Shown here: in pieces, positions 11,161 to 22,219 of the stretch
Layout: every line of letters begins with the position of its first letter
How positions within the stretch are numbered: position 1 is the first letter of the stretch
From: Anniella stebbinsi
Lineage: Eukaryota > Chordata > Lepidosauria > Squamata > Anniellidae
DNA: 64,000 nucleotides
Direction: 5' to 3'
Assembly: GCA_029215795.1 (NCBI GenBank)
Contig: JARDYH010000005.1
Coordinates: 34,788,001 to 34,852,000 of the forward strand
The notes under the pieces: generated by a model
The model's database searches: none
Seen by the model: only the letters and a program-made list of their open reading frames with translations
Told to the model about the DNA's origin: nothing
Program-made: the position numbers and the translations under genes

Positions 11161-13250
11161 CTACAGACCAAATTGCTGGGCTTGTAGTGCAATTAACACC
11201 ATGAGCCCAGTGAGTTTTGCCGTGTTCCAATGGGGCTTATTAAATGTCTTTTGGTATGGGAAGGAATGGCAGGGAAATTGTGAAATTCTGGAAAGAAAGC
11301 TCAGAAATAGAAAAAGATCTCTGGTGGCAAAGATGGTGAATGATTGCTGTAATGGTAAAATTGACCACAAAAATAAAATGGGCAGAAAGACAACACGGCA
11401 GGGATTAAGGCTTATTTGCAACATGGAGGAGTTTAATGCAATATGTAGAGGGAGATAAGGACAAACTGAAACCACCAACAACACAGCACCATTTATGAAA
11501 AGACATCCTGGTCTGAAAGAAATATAGCAACATAGAGACAGGTTTTCAAATACTAAGGAAATCACTAATTGTAACACCGGCTGAATCCATCTGATAAATT
11601 TGTTATTGTTTGTATGTTTTTCAAAGTTTAAAATCAATTAAAATATATTTAAAATACAGAGAGAAATGGTAGGATTTCTGATTTTCTGATTTTGGTGATT
11701 TGGGGTCGGAATAGAAAACAGGGCCTTGTAAAGACACCCAGATTTTCACTGGATTACTACACTTATTGCATTAAATTTAGGTCATCTTTGAATAGCTGGC
11801 CTTGTTAGAGGAAGAAATGCATAAAAATCATGGGGCTCTCTCCATTCTGTGCCCCAGTGCATAACAAGCCCACAACATTTGAGCCACCTATAAACAGTTC
11901 ATTAAGCTTCTGTCAAAATAACAAACCCATAGGCCCAAATCCTGACCAAGTAAAACACGTATAACTAAGCCCAACTGATGTTTCAATAGGAAAACATTAT
12001 GCACCTTTTCTTCACTCACCTTGGACTAAGCCCCATTGAATTTGATGGGACTGACACCTGAGAAGACATAGGACCATACGTGAGCTGCCTATTCAGGCTG
12101 TTCAGAGCCATTTTCAAGAGATGAAAATCTGGAATTAATGCCCATGTTTGATTGGTAGGTAACTTCATTTTTATGAAATTGTAAGTGTAGCTGTAGCATT
12201 TTTTATGAGATTTCATTGTAACTGTTACATTTTAAAAATCCACTTTAAATTTTAAAAAAGAGTTTTATCATCTCCTTTTATCCAGCCTGTTAACTTATCC
12301 CATGCGCAAAATACCATTCCTTTGTATGCTTCTGTATTGTGATGATGGGAACCAACTCTACTTAGGCCCTAGCGTTTTAAGCACTGGGATGGTGCTTAGA
12401 ATATATACAAAAATATTTGGTAACATAATTTTATCTGTACAAGCTAAAAATTGTGTAAACAAACCAACAGAATTAAGAAATGCCATCAAAAGAAGAAAAC
12501 TGCAATGTTTTGGTCATATTATTTGAGGAGAAAAATACACAGTACTCCAACTTATTGTACAAGGGAAAGTCTAAGGAAAAAGATCAATGGGAATAAGTTG
12601 AACATCATGGATAAAGAACTTGGAATGATATAGCTATATTGTAAGACATTACAGCACAATAATAATGTGCCTGCCTCTATTATTTTAATATATGTTTTTA
12701 GCTGGTACAGATAAAATTATCAGACTTCCTTGGATATATTCTTTATTATCACCAGTTAGCCCATCCCAGTTGTTGTATTGCCATACTGTTCAGGGTTGGG
12801 ATACATTTTCAAGGGGGTGTGTGTGTTTGTTTTGCTTTGGAGGGTTTTAAGCACCACAATAGTAATCTTTGCTTCTACAGGCTAACATGGATATTCCTTT
12901 GTGATTTCTCAAAAATGAGCTTCAATAGTGTAGCGTAATCCTATGGGAGTGCTACTGTTGCAAAACAAGGTTACCCACTGGAATGTTATTGGCCCACTCT
13001 GAATTTTACCTTTGGGCTTGCTAAAGGGAGGGTGACCTGCTTTCATTGTTTGAAACTTTGCACGTGTATGAAGTAATACTGTGTTTTTCCACATTTAAAA
13101 CAAAAACTAATGCTACTTCCTGACAGAAGGGAAAGAGATTCTGCAAATGCTCAGAAGCACACTGTGACAAGTGGAAACTCCAGATAATAAAACATTAACC
13201 GATAATAAAAGCACACATCACTGATAGTAACATATTTGATCACTACAGTC
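11160..13250. other. AT-rich DNA, no gene seen
   Basis: Low-GC sequence with scattered stops in all frames. A short fragment near 12025-12060 resembles the GGGACT-type repeat seen elsewhere (AAGCCCCATTGAATTTGATG). Nothing else is recognisable. Confidence 0.35.
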
Positions 13251-13322
13251 ATTGGACTCATTTATTTACAGTAGTTATATTCCACATTTCCTTCCCATCA
13301 TCAATTATGGAGGTGATTCTAC

Positions 13323-13483
13323 AGCCAGATCCACACCAAGCAGGATATAGCAGTATATGGTATGTTTCAGTGGGCCCCAACAGTTGTCAGTACATTTGAA
13401 TATTGCTATAAAGCAGTAGTGTGGCTCCTGCCTCTTATATACCGCTTTCATAGTGATATATCCTGCTTGGTGTGGATCTGGCC
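13323..13483. mobile_element. Palindromic MITE-like repeat, family F, copy 1
   Basis: It opens with GCCAGATCCACACCAAGCAG and closes with its reverse complement (CTGCTTGGTGTGGATCTGGC). The middle holds CCCCAACAGTTGTCA and GCTATAAAGCAGTAGTG. Fragments of the same unit occur at 45673-45803 and 30570-30645. Terminal inverted repeats without coding capacity indicate a non-autonomous DNA transposon. No clear target duplication was found. Confidence 0.75.
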
Positions 13484-13599
13484 CTGATGACTTTCTAAAA
13501 AGAAAGAACAGAGACAGCTTCCCATCACAAAAGAGAGCTACTCTTGACTGTTTTTCTCAACTTTATTTGATCCCTTCACTGAAATGGTAAATGACTACT

Positions 13600-13637
13600 G
13601 TAGTAGTAGTAGTAGCAGCAGCAGCAGCAGCAGTAAT
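13600..13637. repeat. (TAG)n(CAG)n trinucleotide repeat
   Basis: About five TAG units pass into about seven CAG/GCA units. Confidence 0.95.
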
Positions 13638-14083
13638 AGTGTAACTTTTGTGCATTTTTGTTTAAAATCCTAATTAAATACTATCAAAGCCTCATTACGG
13701 GTGACTGAGGAACTTCAAGGAAGGCCACCTTGTAGTTTCTCTAAAGTATGACCATTTCCAATGTAGAGAACTAACGCTACCACTAGTTGTTACAAGGAGA
13801 GGCCATTTTTGACATTTTCTTTTCCATTAGTTCGGTTCGGGATCTTTCCTCAACCAGCAGCACACCAGAGCCAAAATGGCTTCTAGAACGAACGGTTAAT
13901 CAGAGTGCAAGTTTTTAACCTAGCGCTTATCTCTGCACTCTCCGCTCGTTATTTCAGCATGTCACTCTAGTAATCTGAAACATAGTATTTGTCCCCTTTC
14001 TTTGGAAAGCCTGCAGGACCATCTATCGTTCCCTACTCGGCGCTGGGGCTAAAAATGGCCGCTGTCTATTCGGTTCCCCGAAA

Positions 14084-14104
14084 CGCGCGCGCGCGCACAC
14101 ACAC
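14084..14104. repeat. Alternating (CG)n(CA)n tract
   Basis: About 20 bases of strictly alternating purine and pyrimidine at the left part of CpG island 1. Confidence 0.9.
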
Positions 14105-14732
14105 CCGGTCCTGAAACTTTGTCTGATCCGCCTTGATTCGAAATTCCGTTCGCATAGAAAAGAGGACTGGGTGCGCGAGACAGACAGACAGAGACCTGGC
14201 GGGTGTCGTTTGCATAGTGTTTTATTTACACCATTCCAAAGGATGCCTGTAAAGGCTTAGCAGCTACTGATAATTATTTATTATTATTATTAAACGTTAC
14301 GTTTTACATTAGAAGGACTAAAGGAGGCGAAAGGTGCCCCGTAGGGGCTCCCGATTACGCGCTTGTCGTTGTGTTCTGATTCCGAATCGTTCGTGCTTCG
14401 TTCCTTTTTGGGAGCAACTGGTGCATGACGGGCACCAGAGAGGCAGAGAGGCAGCTTGCTCGCTCGGCAATTCGTGTTTGCTGCGTGTGCAGAAAAGATC
14501 GCAAAGGCTGCCCGCAGTTGAAGGCGGCGGGCCGTGCAGCCTTTGGGCTTTTGATAGGGTTGCGGGGAGCATGGCTTGCTTCGTCCTTTTTTCTTTTGGT
14601 CTTTTTCTTTTGGTCTTTTGAAACAGACGCCGGAACCCGAGCGCAAGCTGTTGGAACGTTCGACCACGCAAACAGAACGCGAACCCGGAACCTTCCTTCC
14701 ACTGGCTGCTTTTCTATGCTGCTAGCCCGTCA

Positions 14733-14804
14733 GGCGCGGTGGCCAAGTGGTAAGGCGTCGGTCTCGTAAACCGAAGATCGCGGGTTCGAACCCCGTCCGT
14801 GCCT
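14733..14804 (+). tRNA. tRNA-Thr, anticodon CGT
   Basis: This 72-base gene folds into a full cloverleaf and should decode threonine ACG codons in the cytosol. The acceptor stem pairs GGCGCGG (14733-14739) with CCGTGCC (14797-14803), with one G-U pair; the discriminator is T. The anticodon stem TCGGT/ACCGA encloses the loop CTCGTAA, with anticodon CGT at 14765-14767. The T arm CGGGTTCGAACCCCG is perfect. The internal Pol III promoter is intact: A box TGGCCAAGTGG (14740-14750) and B box GGTTCGAACC (14783-14792). There is no intron and CCA is not encoded, as usual for eukaryotes. The first T-run downstream is TTTTT at 14875-14879. The gene sits inside a CpG island and looks functional. A mitochondrial or SINE origin is excluded by the intact arms. 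Confidence 0.97.
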
Positions 14805-14874
14805 CAAATTGGACTAAACGACGTCATGGCTTGCTAATGAGGGGGATAGAAAGGGATTCCCTTTCACAAGCCGC

Positions 14875-14879
14875 TTTTT
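14875..14879 (+). terminator. Candidate Pol III terminator of tRNA-Thr
   Basis: A five-T run (CCGCTTTTTG), with a second (GTTTTTC) just after. It is the first run of four or more T after the tRNA and lies about 70 bases beyond its end. That gives a longer 3' trailer than most vertebrate tRNA genes. Confidence 0.55.
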
Positions 14880-15859
14880 GTTTTTCAGACTCGGCTTCTT
14901 TCACTGAATTTAAAAAAAAAGCGAGTGGAATGGGGGAGGGGGAGCTGCAACCCTTATACCCTCCGCCTGCTCCTCCCTGGGGAGGTGCTAAGACGTGCAC
15001 ACGAGCCTATCTCGACAAAGATACGCGCTGTCTTGTTCTGGCGGGGATCGGAGCTTTGGTAATCAGCCCTGCCCGTGGATTCATCTCGCAAGATCGGACA
15101 GGGAAACAATCAGCCCCCAAGAAGCGTGGCCCGGCAGTGGAATTTCCTCCACAGCACGGGGAACAGGGTTGCAAAGGACCGCGTGTTTGTGCGCGCGTGT
15201 AAAATCCGTTCATGATTCGCGATTTTAAGTTGCACTGGTTATGTATGGAAAGGGGACTGTCGCCTGGCTGTAGCCTACGGAAGAGGGTTGTTTTCTGCGG
15301 AGAAATGGCATTGCAAAGGAGAGACTGCAGCAGCAACAGCAACATCAATCCGCTTAACCGAATGGAAAGCCCCTCTCTCCCCGCTGCATAGAAAGAGAGC
15401 GCTCGTGCCGTTGCCTTGCGCTGCGTTGCTACAAGCCTGTGGCGTCGCTCCGTTTTCGTTCCGCGGGATCTGCACGTACATCCCAGGGCACAACAAACCC
15501 TGAAGCGCTGGTTGTCGTCCCTGCTTCGGACGTCTGCGCGCAGCGAGCGAGGGGACCAAATCCCGCTGTTTTGCGAGGAATTCGAGACAGCCTGGCTCCG
15601 CTTTCCCGCTAGATCCGAGGCAGGCGTGCACGGACTAACGAGCAGAGAATTAAAATGGTGCCTTGGCGTGGAAATACACGCGCTGGCTGGCTGGGCAGGA
15701 AGAAGGACACGTTCGCGCAGAGAGATAGAACGGGAACGCTTGTTTTCACCAAGTAGGACACTGCAAGGGGGTTTCCGGGCATCGGATTAATGAATCGGGG
15801 CTGCCGCACAGAACCGTCTGGCAGCAACCCTACACTCCATCCAATCCAGTGAGTCAGAG

Positions 15860-18800
15860 GGCTCCATCACACCTTTTTTCCCTTGGTTTGCCTCGTGGTT
15901 TCTCTCTCCCTTTCCTTAGCGAGTGGAGCTCTGGGCACTATGTCATGTCTGTGCGGGGTTGCGCTATTTCAGCTCATGTATCATTCCACCTGTATCCCTA
16001 CTATGCCGGTCCTTCCCCCTGCTGCAAATACAATAGTACGGCAGCCTGAAACTGTGCAATTACGGTAAAACAACACCCTAAGGTCATATTAAACAATATA
16101 AGTGAAGAGAAAGTATTACAATTATGTTTTGGAGAAGTTTGTGATCAGTGTTGGCATGGCAAGGGGAAGCCGACATTGTTCTGGTCAGGATACCTAGACA
16201 TGCTTACTCAGGAATAAGAACCATAGAGTCCTGGGCACAGGTGCTGGCCTCATTCGCTTCCTCTGCTGGTGTTTGGGCGCCCTCTCTCACCTTTCATGGT
16301 TGAGCAGTTGCATGGAGAACTGCCTTGTCCTCCTCTTTTGTCAGCGAGACTGCCCTTCGACACACACACACCCAACAAAAAACGGGATGGCCTGATATAG
16401 TGCAAGGACAGCAATACACGGGAGGGAGGAGCAGCTTTATTGCAAACAGAGGGGGAAACAGACTTTCCCCGCTCCAAAATAAAATGGAAAATGGAGGGGA
16501 AGAGGCAAGGTGAACACAGGACAGGGATGTCAAGTGAGTAAGTACCATGCTGCAAAAACACCAGGCATGGCGAGAGTGCAATAAATCGCAGTGTGATGGA
16601 GTTCAGAGCCTCCTAAAGGAGCAGGCTGTGCTCGTGTCCATCAAGAAAAGAGGAAGAGGGATCTGCATCGGAAACTATGTGTAGTTGCACTGGGCTACCA
16701 GCCACATCCAGGCACACATTTTAGCCTAGAAAGCTTGCGGGGGCTCAGTTCGCTTCAGATATAAAGTTTGCATGGAATCTGTAAAATCCAAACAGAAATG
16801 GTGTTTACCTGAGGCTGTGGATGAAAGGCGAGAAAGAGCTGTACAGATATAGATAGATCATAACATCTAGAAATGCTAGTGATAGCATGAAGGGCCACGT
16901 CATGAAGATATTTTTATCCCAGCATCAGTTAGGTTCTATACAATTTCAAAATATTAGTTCAGTTAATGAAGAAGAGGAGTAAGGGGAGAGAATGCCAATC
17001 AACCTGATGGGTTTTATTTTTTAAAGCTATTCACGTAAGTGAGGGGTGAGATGGATATCTACAAAGAGGCGCAGAAGTTTGTCAGTGGAAGGGCATCCTC
17101 CTCTCCAGCTCTCTCCCAACTTGTTGATGGCTTGATTGACTAAAAAGGTCCAATATGCAACTTACACATCTTCAGTGAAGGCTGGTGGCCCGATGTCAGT
17201 GGGGCAGTGAATCCACTTCAGGATTCATTCAGAACTCTAAAGGAACTCTCCAAGGGGTGGAAGCACCTTGGATAGCTCCTTTAGAGTTCTGACTGAAACC
17301 CAGAGCAGATTCACCGCCCTACTCAGCCTCCATTGCACGTCGTCATATTGTATGTTATTTCCACAGGGAGCACACAAAAGTGATAAAAGGGGTCAATGCT
17401 GCTGTGACTGCCCCAACCTGCACAGAACGTATTTGAGCCCGGTTTTGCAAACTTCTTGGGTTATATGGTTGCCAACTGAATAGACATTAACATCCTGGTC
17501 TGTTTTTGTGCCTTTAACACCAGCTTGATTTGTAGACAATGAGCATGTCCGTTTTTTCATTGCCCGGAGGCAAGTATCAGCAGCTTGTGTTAAAGCCACA
17601 GGAGTAAAAGTTTACCCTCAAAACTTGCAGTTCAAAAAGGTGACTCAGCAAGGCAGACTAACATATCAATCCAAGCTCAGGTGAAACAGACTTCTTGGAA
17701 CGAAGCCCAGAACTTGCCTGCCATCTCAAGTGAAACAGCCTTCATCTTTCTTTCCCTCTCTTCCTTCACCACTGACTAATAAAGAACAACCTTGTGTGCA
17801 CAATGGAGTCTTGAGCAAAATAAAAACGTACATCTAGAGAGGCAAACGCTAATGTGGGGGGAATATATGCAATCCCAGGCATTTGGGTTTTATCGCTCCT
17901 GGGCTTAAAGTGTTGCAGAAATTGGTATTCACATTTTTGCTACAAATACATTTATTTTATTACATTTTTATCTCACATTTCCTTCCAACTAGCTCAGGAC
18001 AGCTTACCTGGTTGCACACACACCTCAAATTATCCTTGTCAGTACCTAGTGAGATAGGTTAGGGACGTTGCTATGCCTCAGCCCATGGGGTCCTAGCCCT
18101 GAATCTATTTCCTAGCACACTGGATCTATTCCCCCGGAGCCCTGGGAATCCATTAGTACCAATGGATGATTTCTTTCTTAGTTTAATTACCATGTAGGGG
18201 ATGATTTTCATTGTGGATTGCAGTTGGAGAGGGAAAGTTACCTCTTTCCCCTCCCTGCATGGGGCAACATGTACACACACAATCTCTCCCTGCTTAGGGG
18301 AGAGAAAAAACTATTGTCCGTTGCTTTGGGATGATCTGGGATTGAAGAATGTATTTCATTTGGTATGATTTGGTTGAGAAATTAATTGGCTGGCTTTGCC
18401 TCCTATGAAATGTAAATAGAGTCTGGTATTTTCTACATTTGCATATGTATATATAAATCAACATATACGGATATTATGCAGATTTCTGTTATTTGAGCCT
18501 GGGTCCTGAATCTTTTATGTGCGAAGCAACACCCCAGAAAGAGTGATTGCCCCAAATTAACATCAAGGCTGAATAGGGATTTGAACTTTGATTTTAGCAA
18601 TGGGAATTTTGTTCCTAATGCTAATTGTCTGGCATTTAATATATTTTTTAAAAAAACTGCAATGTGACTTGTAATCATACATTATTAATATAATGTGTAG
18701 TTAGGCCCTATGTCTGATATTCCTCAGTGGCATTCTGGGACTTCTGAGTAAACATGCTTAGGATGGCATTACCTGTCTCACTGAGATCAGTGGGACTTAA

Positions 18801-19790
18801 GAGAGCATGGAGAAATGGCTAAAGACACTTTGATGTCAGAGATTTTAAAAAAGAAAATTCCACCACCACCTGTCCCCAGCCTCAGGTAGTGACGGTGACA
18901 GTTATATTTATAATTTGTATAAATATACATATTTGTACCCTGTGGTACAAATATAATGATATACTAAACAATCTGCACTTTTCTACCCTCTAATGGTTCC
19001 TGAAAAGTCTGGCAGCTGGTCCTCCCTGTCCAATGATAGGGACAGCTTGTTGCCATGACTGATTGATTTCAGTGCATGGGGCTTGCTCCCAAACATGTAT
19101 GCATGCTCAGAATCAAATTGCTACTTGATCAGGGGGGAAAACAGCCTGGCCTGCTCTTGGGTACAGAAATCAGCAGATGGAAATTTTCATGGCATGGAGA
19201 CCAACGTGTTCATTCTTGTCTGTACAACAAGCTGTAGTTAAAGGCACAGCTACAATGGCAAGCTAAAAAGCTGGCAACCTTGACCGGCTGTTGCCTCAGT
19301 TAGGGAATTACTTTCAATAGGACACCAACCTTTACAGTCCAGCCATGACAAAGCCAATAGATGACAATATTCAATTAACTTTTATTGATAACAATTTTTG
19401 AAAGGGGTCACTGGTGCTTACAGATGAAGCTTTTATTCTGAAGATGCCCTGCCTCAAACACAGCATTTTATTTGGTGAGAGGAGGAGGAGTAAAGGCAAG
19501 GACTTATTCCATTTGTAAACCACCTGTGTTTTCCCCAGGAAAGAAAAAACCATCAAGAAGGAAAAGACCAAATAGGCGCACAACAACTTTTGAATTTTTT
19601 TCGGTTTCATGGATGCACCTTTTTACAAATGTGCCCCCTTGTGGGGAAACCAAGGTACAACTTCTCTGTATATAAGAAAGAATGTTAAACATGGTAAAAA
19701 AACCGACTGCGAAGTGAGGAATCTATTGCAATCCCATACAGTCATACTTTATTAAACAGACCATCTTTAATATATTTTTAAGAGAGTAAT
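15860..19790. other. Unique DNA, no gene seen
   Basis: The sequence becomes CpG-poor directly after the island. Several short frames on both strands lack recognised domains. A reverse SINE or LINE tail fragment is visible near 17950-18065 (TTTTTATCTCACATTTCCTT, then GTGAGATAGGTTAGG). The rest is high-complexity sequence that may be intron if island 1 drives a rightward transcript. Confidence 0.35.
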
Positions 19791-19794
19791 CACT

Positions 19795-20277
19795 TTGAGG
19801 ACTGGGCTCCTATGGCTGGAACATATGACTATGTGTCTTGTGTCAAGGATACCTTATGGACTACCTCCTCCCGTATCAGAGTGCCCACTTGCTACGATCC
19901 AGTGGAGAGGATGTTTTCTGTGTCCCATCTATGATGGACGCTTTTGGTTGGGACAAGAGAAAGGGCCTTCTCAGTGGCTGCACCCAAATTATGGAAACCT
20001 TGCCCCATATAGCTCATTTGCCCACCCACCCTTAACATCCTCCACCTATTAGTGAAGAGTTACCCATTCCAGCAAGCTTTTGCCATACTGGGCTGATAAT
20101 GATTTTTCATGGCGTGAAAGTTGTTTTTCTTTGCTGCAACCTGTTTCTGCCTTATATTGTTTGTTGTATATTGTGGTTTTATTCTGACGGTGTGATTTTC
20201 ACTGTTTTAAGTTGCCTTGAGTAAGGCATATATGCATCAGAAGGGCAGGACCTAAATTCTTGAATAAACAACAACTG
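19795..20277 (+). mobile_element. LINE 3'-end remnant (L2-like)
   Basis: The first half has a broken frame with GGACAAGAGAAAGGGCCTTC and AGTGGCTGCACCC. The matching position in the copy at 47635-47960 reads GAGAAAGGGCCTTCTTGGTG, GCTGCTCCCAAGCTCTGGAA. The second half is a 3'-UTR-like stretch ending TTAAGTTGCCTTGAGTAAGG...GAATAAACAACAAC. Same order and orientation as the other copy. Clade assignment is by resemblance only. Confidence 0.6.
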
Positions 20278-20279
20278 AG

Positions 20280-20372
20280 AACACACTCTTATGCACGTTT
20301 ATGTAGGAGAAAAAGGCCTACAATTCCTAGCATGCCCCAGCCAGCCATGTCTAAACATGCATAGGATTCCAC
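20280..20372. mobile_element. Palindromic repeat, family E, diverged
   Basis: Starts TTATGCACGTTTATGTAGGA and ends CTAAACATGCATAGGATTCC. The core is CCTACAATTCCTAGCATGCC. It is related to the cleaner copy at 26164-26276. Confidence 0.6.
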
Positions 20373-20767
20373 TTTAAATGGCATGACAAGCAGCAATTCT
20401 GCTGTAACAATAGGGAGAGCTCTGTCTCCTAAATTCTTTGTTTCTCATGCCAGGGCTGGCCCTACTGTTAGGTGGAGTGAAGCAACAGCCTCAGGCAGCA
20501 CATGCTGAGGGGTGGCAGTGGCAGCCCTCCATCATTCCTGTTGAGCTCCCTGGCCTTTCCACCCTCTTGGAGGACAGAGCTGTGTGTGTGCATTGCAGCT
20601 TGCCCTTCACTGTCTAAACTAGCCTGCTGCACACAGGCGAGTTGGAGGGCTCTATCCCATTGCCAGTGTTAAAGTAATATTCAGCGGCTAGTCTTGTCAG
20701 CTTCTGTATGTGGAACGGAGGGGACGCCATCTCTTCCACTGCCTCAGGTCCTGCTCATGCAGCTGTT

Positions 20768-21015
20768 AATCCCACAATTTATTTATTATTATTATTACAC
20801 GTATATCCCACCTTTTCTCCTCTTGCAAGGAACTCCAGGTGGCTTACATGATCCTCCTCTCCATTTTATCCTCACGGCAACCCTATGAGGTAGGTTAGGC
20901 TGAGAGTGGGTGACTGACCCAAAGTTACCCAATGAGCTACCATGGCTGAGTGGGGACAAGAACCTGGATCTCCCCAGTCCCATTCCAACATTCAAACCAC
21001 TACACTACACTGGCA
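20768..21015 (-). mobile_element. tRNA-derived SINE, reverse (Sauria-like/MIR-like)
   Basis: The plus strand reads TATATCCCACCTTTTCTCCT, then ACCCTATGAGGTAGGTTAGG, GTGACTGACCCAAAGTTACC and CCACTACACTACACTGGC. On the minus strand this begins with a tRNA-like GTGTAGTGGTTTGAA head and ends in AATAAT tails. It is the same family, inverted, as the copy at 53696-53890. I recall this type as very common in squamates. Confidence 0.75.
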
Positions 21016-21274
21016 CAAGAGTTCTGCAAGGGAAAAAAATCGATCATCCTATTCTTAATCTTTATTTTTTTAAAAAAAAATACTTTGTAAAGTATTTGAG
21101 TACATTAAAAACAACACACATCCAGGTTTGGTATAAATCAGTACCATTAAAAATCAGCAGAAATCATCACATCAGATACATCTCTGTATCACTCAGCTTT
21201 TGATCGGCTATCCAAAAATCTAACAAAAAGAGCCCATATTACATTTTTAAAATATCTAAATAGATTTACATACT

Positions 21275-21358
21275 GTGCTATGCATGTTTACTCTGAAGTA
21301 AGTGTCACTGCATTCAATAGAGCGTACTCCATAGAAAGTGGATTTAGGATTGCAACAT
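21275..21358. mobile_element. Palindromic GGGACTTACT-type repeat fragment
   Basis: Reads GCTATGCATGTTTACTCTGA, then AAGTAAGTGTCACTGCATTCAA and ends GGATTTAGGATTGCAAC. This is a diverged form of the unit seen most clearly at 40186-40272. Confidence 0.55.
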
Positions 21359-21375
21359 TTGTCTCAACTGGACAG

Positions 21376-21376
<1 letters not shown>

Positions 21377-21413
<37 letters not shown>
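21377..21413. repeat. (AT)n(AC)n microsatellite
   Basis: About 12 AT units followed by about six AC units. Confidence 0.95.
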
Positions 21414-21568
21414 TATCAGCTCTATCATTTATTTAATACTAACAGATATTTCCAGTTAGAGGCTTTCAAGATTCTTGTTGATAAGAATGTGTTACAAATT
21501 ATCTACACAATCTTTGGTTAGCTGGTAACATTCAACATCCTGTACGTGTTTAGTGTATTCAGTTACAT

Positions 21569-21810
21569 TTAACTGATCTTTCTTAGTATGTTATCAGTCC
21601 TACACTGTTTAAAATCAGCATAATCCGAGCCACACCTCCAGCATTTCGAATTAATAACTTTATATACCCTTTGTATTTTGACAAGGGTCAAATAGCACTG
21701 GTGCAGGATTTTATCGTGATTTTCAGCTGAGTCTGGTGTAAAAATAGCAGACTTCCATTGCATATCAAATAATGGCAATCCTTCTTGACAAAATGAAGTT
21801 GGAGAAAGAG
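21569..21810 (-). mobile_element. L1-like LINE ORF2 C-terminal fragment
   Basis: The minus-strand frame contains SKCWRCGSDYADFKQC. This resembles the CWRC-G---FxHxxxxC cysteine-rich motif near the C-terminus of L1-type ORF2 proteins. The copy is short and the His-containing part is decayed. No reverse-transcriptase motif is present. Confidence 0.6.
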
Positions 21811-22084
21811 TGTGGAATATTCCCTATTATTGCTCTGTAGTCCAAAATTAATCCAACCGGCTACTCATACACCACTCCATTCAGTCTTGCAGCCCTGTAC
21901 TTGCCTTTATCATCATGGGAGCAAGACACTGCATTTACAAACAAAACTAAAGACCTCAATATGTTAGCTACAGTCACTTCAAAAAATTTGTGACTGGGAT
22001 AGTAGTACCCACTGATTCTGTATATCATTCTCTGATTTTTGCATCACTTAATAATAATAACAATAATAACAACAACATGATGTC

Positions 22085-22216
22085 TGACTGTTATTTTAAT
22101 AATATATTGGTAATCAGTTTTATGTATTGTATAGTATTTTTGTATTCAATGTTGTTCCCCGCCTCGATCCAGAGGGAGAAGTGGGTAAGAAATAAATGTA
22201 TTATTATTATTATTAG
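22085..22216 (+). mobile_element. LINE 3'-tail with ATT repeat
   Basis: TTGTTCCCCGCCTCGATCCA, then GAAGTGGGTAAGAAATAAATG and (ATT)n. This matches the form of LINE 3' ends, in which CCGCC...GGCGG-like words precede a simple-repeat tail. Confidence 0.55.
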
Positions 22217-22219
22217 GGA

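Larger units (their letters stand above)
13990..15850. promoter_or_regulatory. CpG island 1, candidate promoter region
   Basis: CpG dinucleotides are frequent from about 14030 to 15800, in contrast to the CpG-poor DNA on both sides. The block is densest at 14330-14820 and 14980-15800. It contains a tRNA-Thr gene. The right edge coincides with a weak splice-donor match, CCAGTGAGTC, at about 15846-15855. Open frames over the island run in several overlapping phases on both strands, as expected for GC-rich noncoding DNA, and none shows a domain. It is probably a promoter or first-exon region of a gene whose coding part lies elsewhere. The direction cannot be settled. Confidence 0.6.

Noticed and set aside
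13600..13637. CAG repeat as a polyglutamine-encoding exon
   Set aside because: The flanking frames are closed by stops and the tract begins as TAG units.
14290..14702. Several overlapping frames of over 100 codons on both strands
   Set aside because: All fall in CpG island 1, overlap each other, and resemble no known protein.
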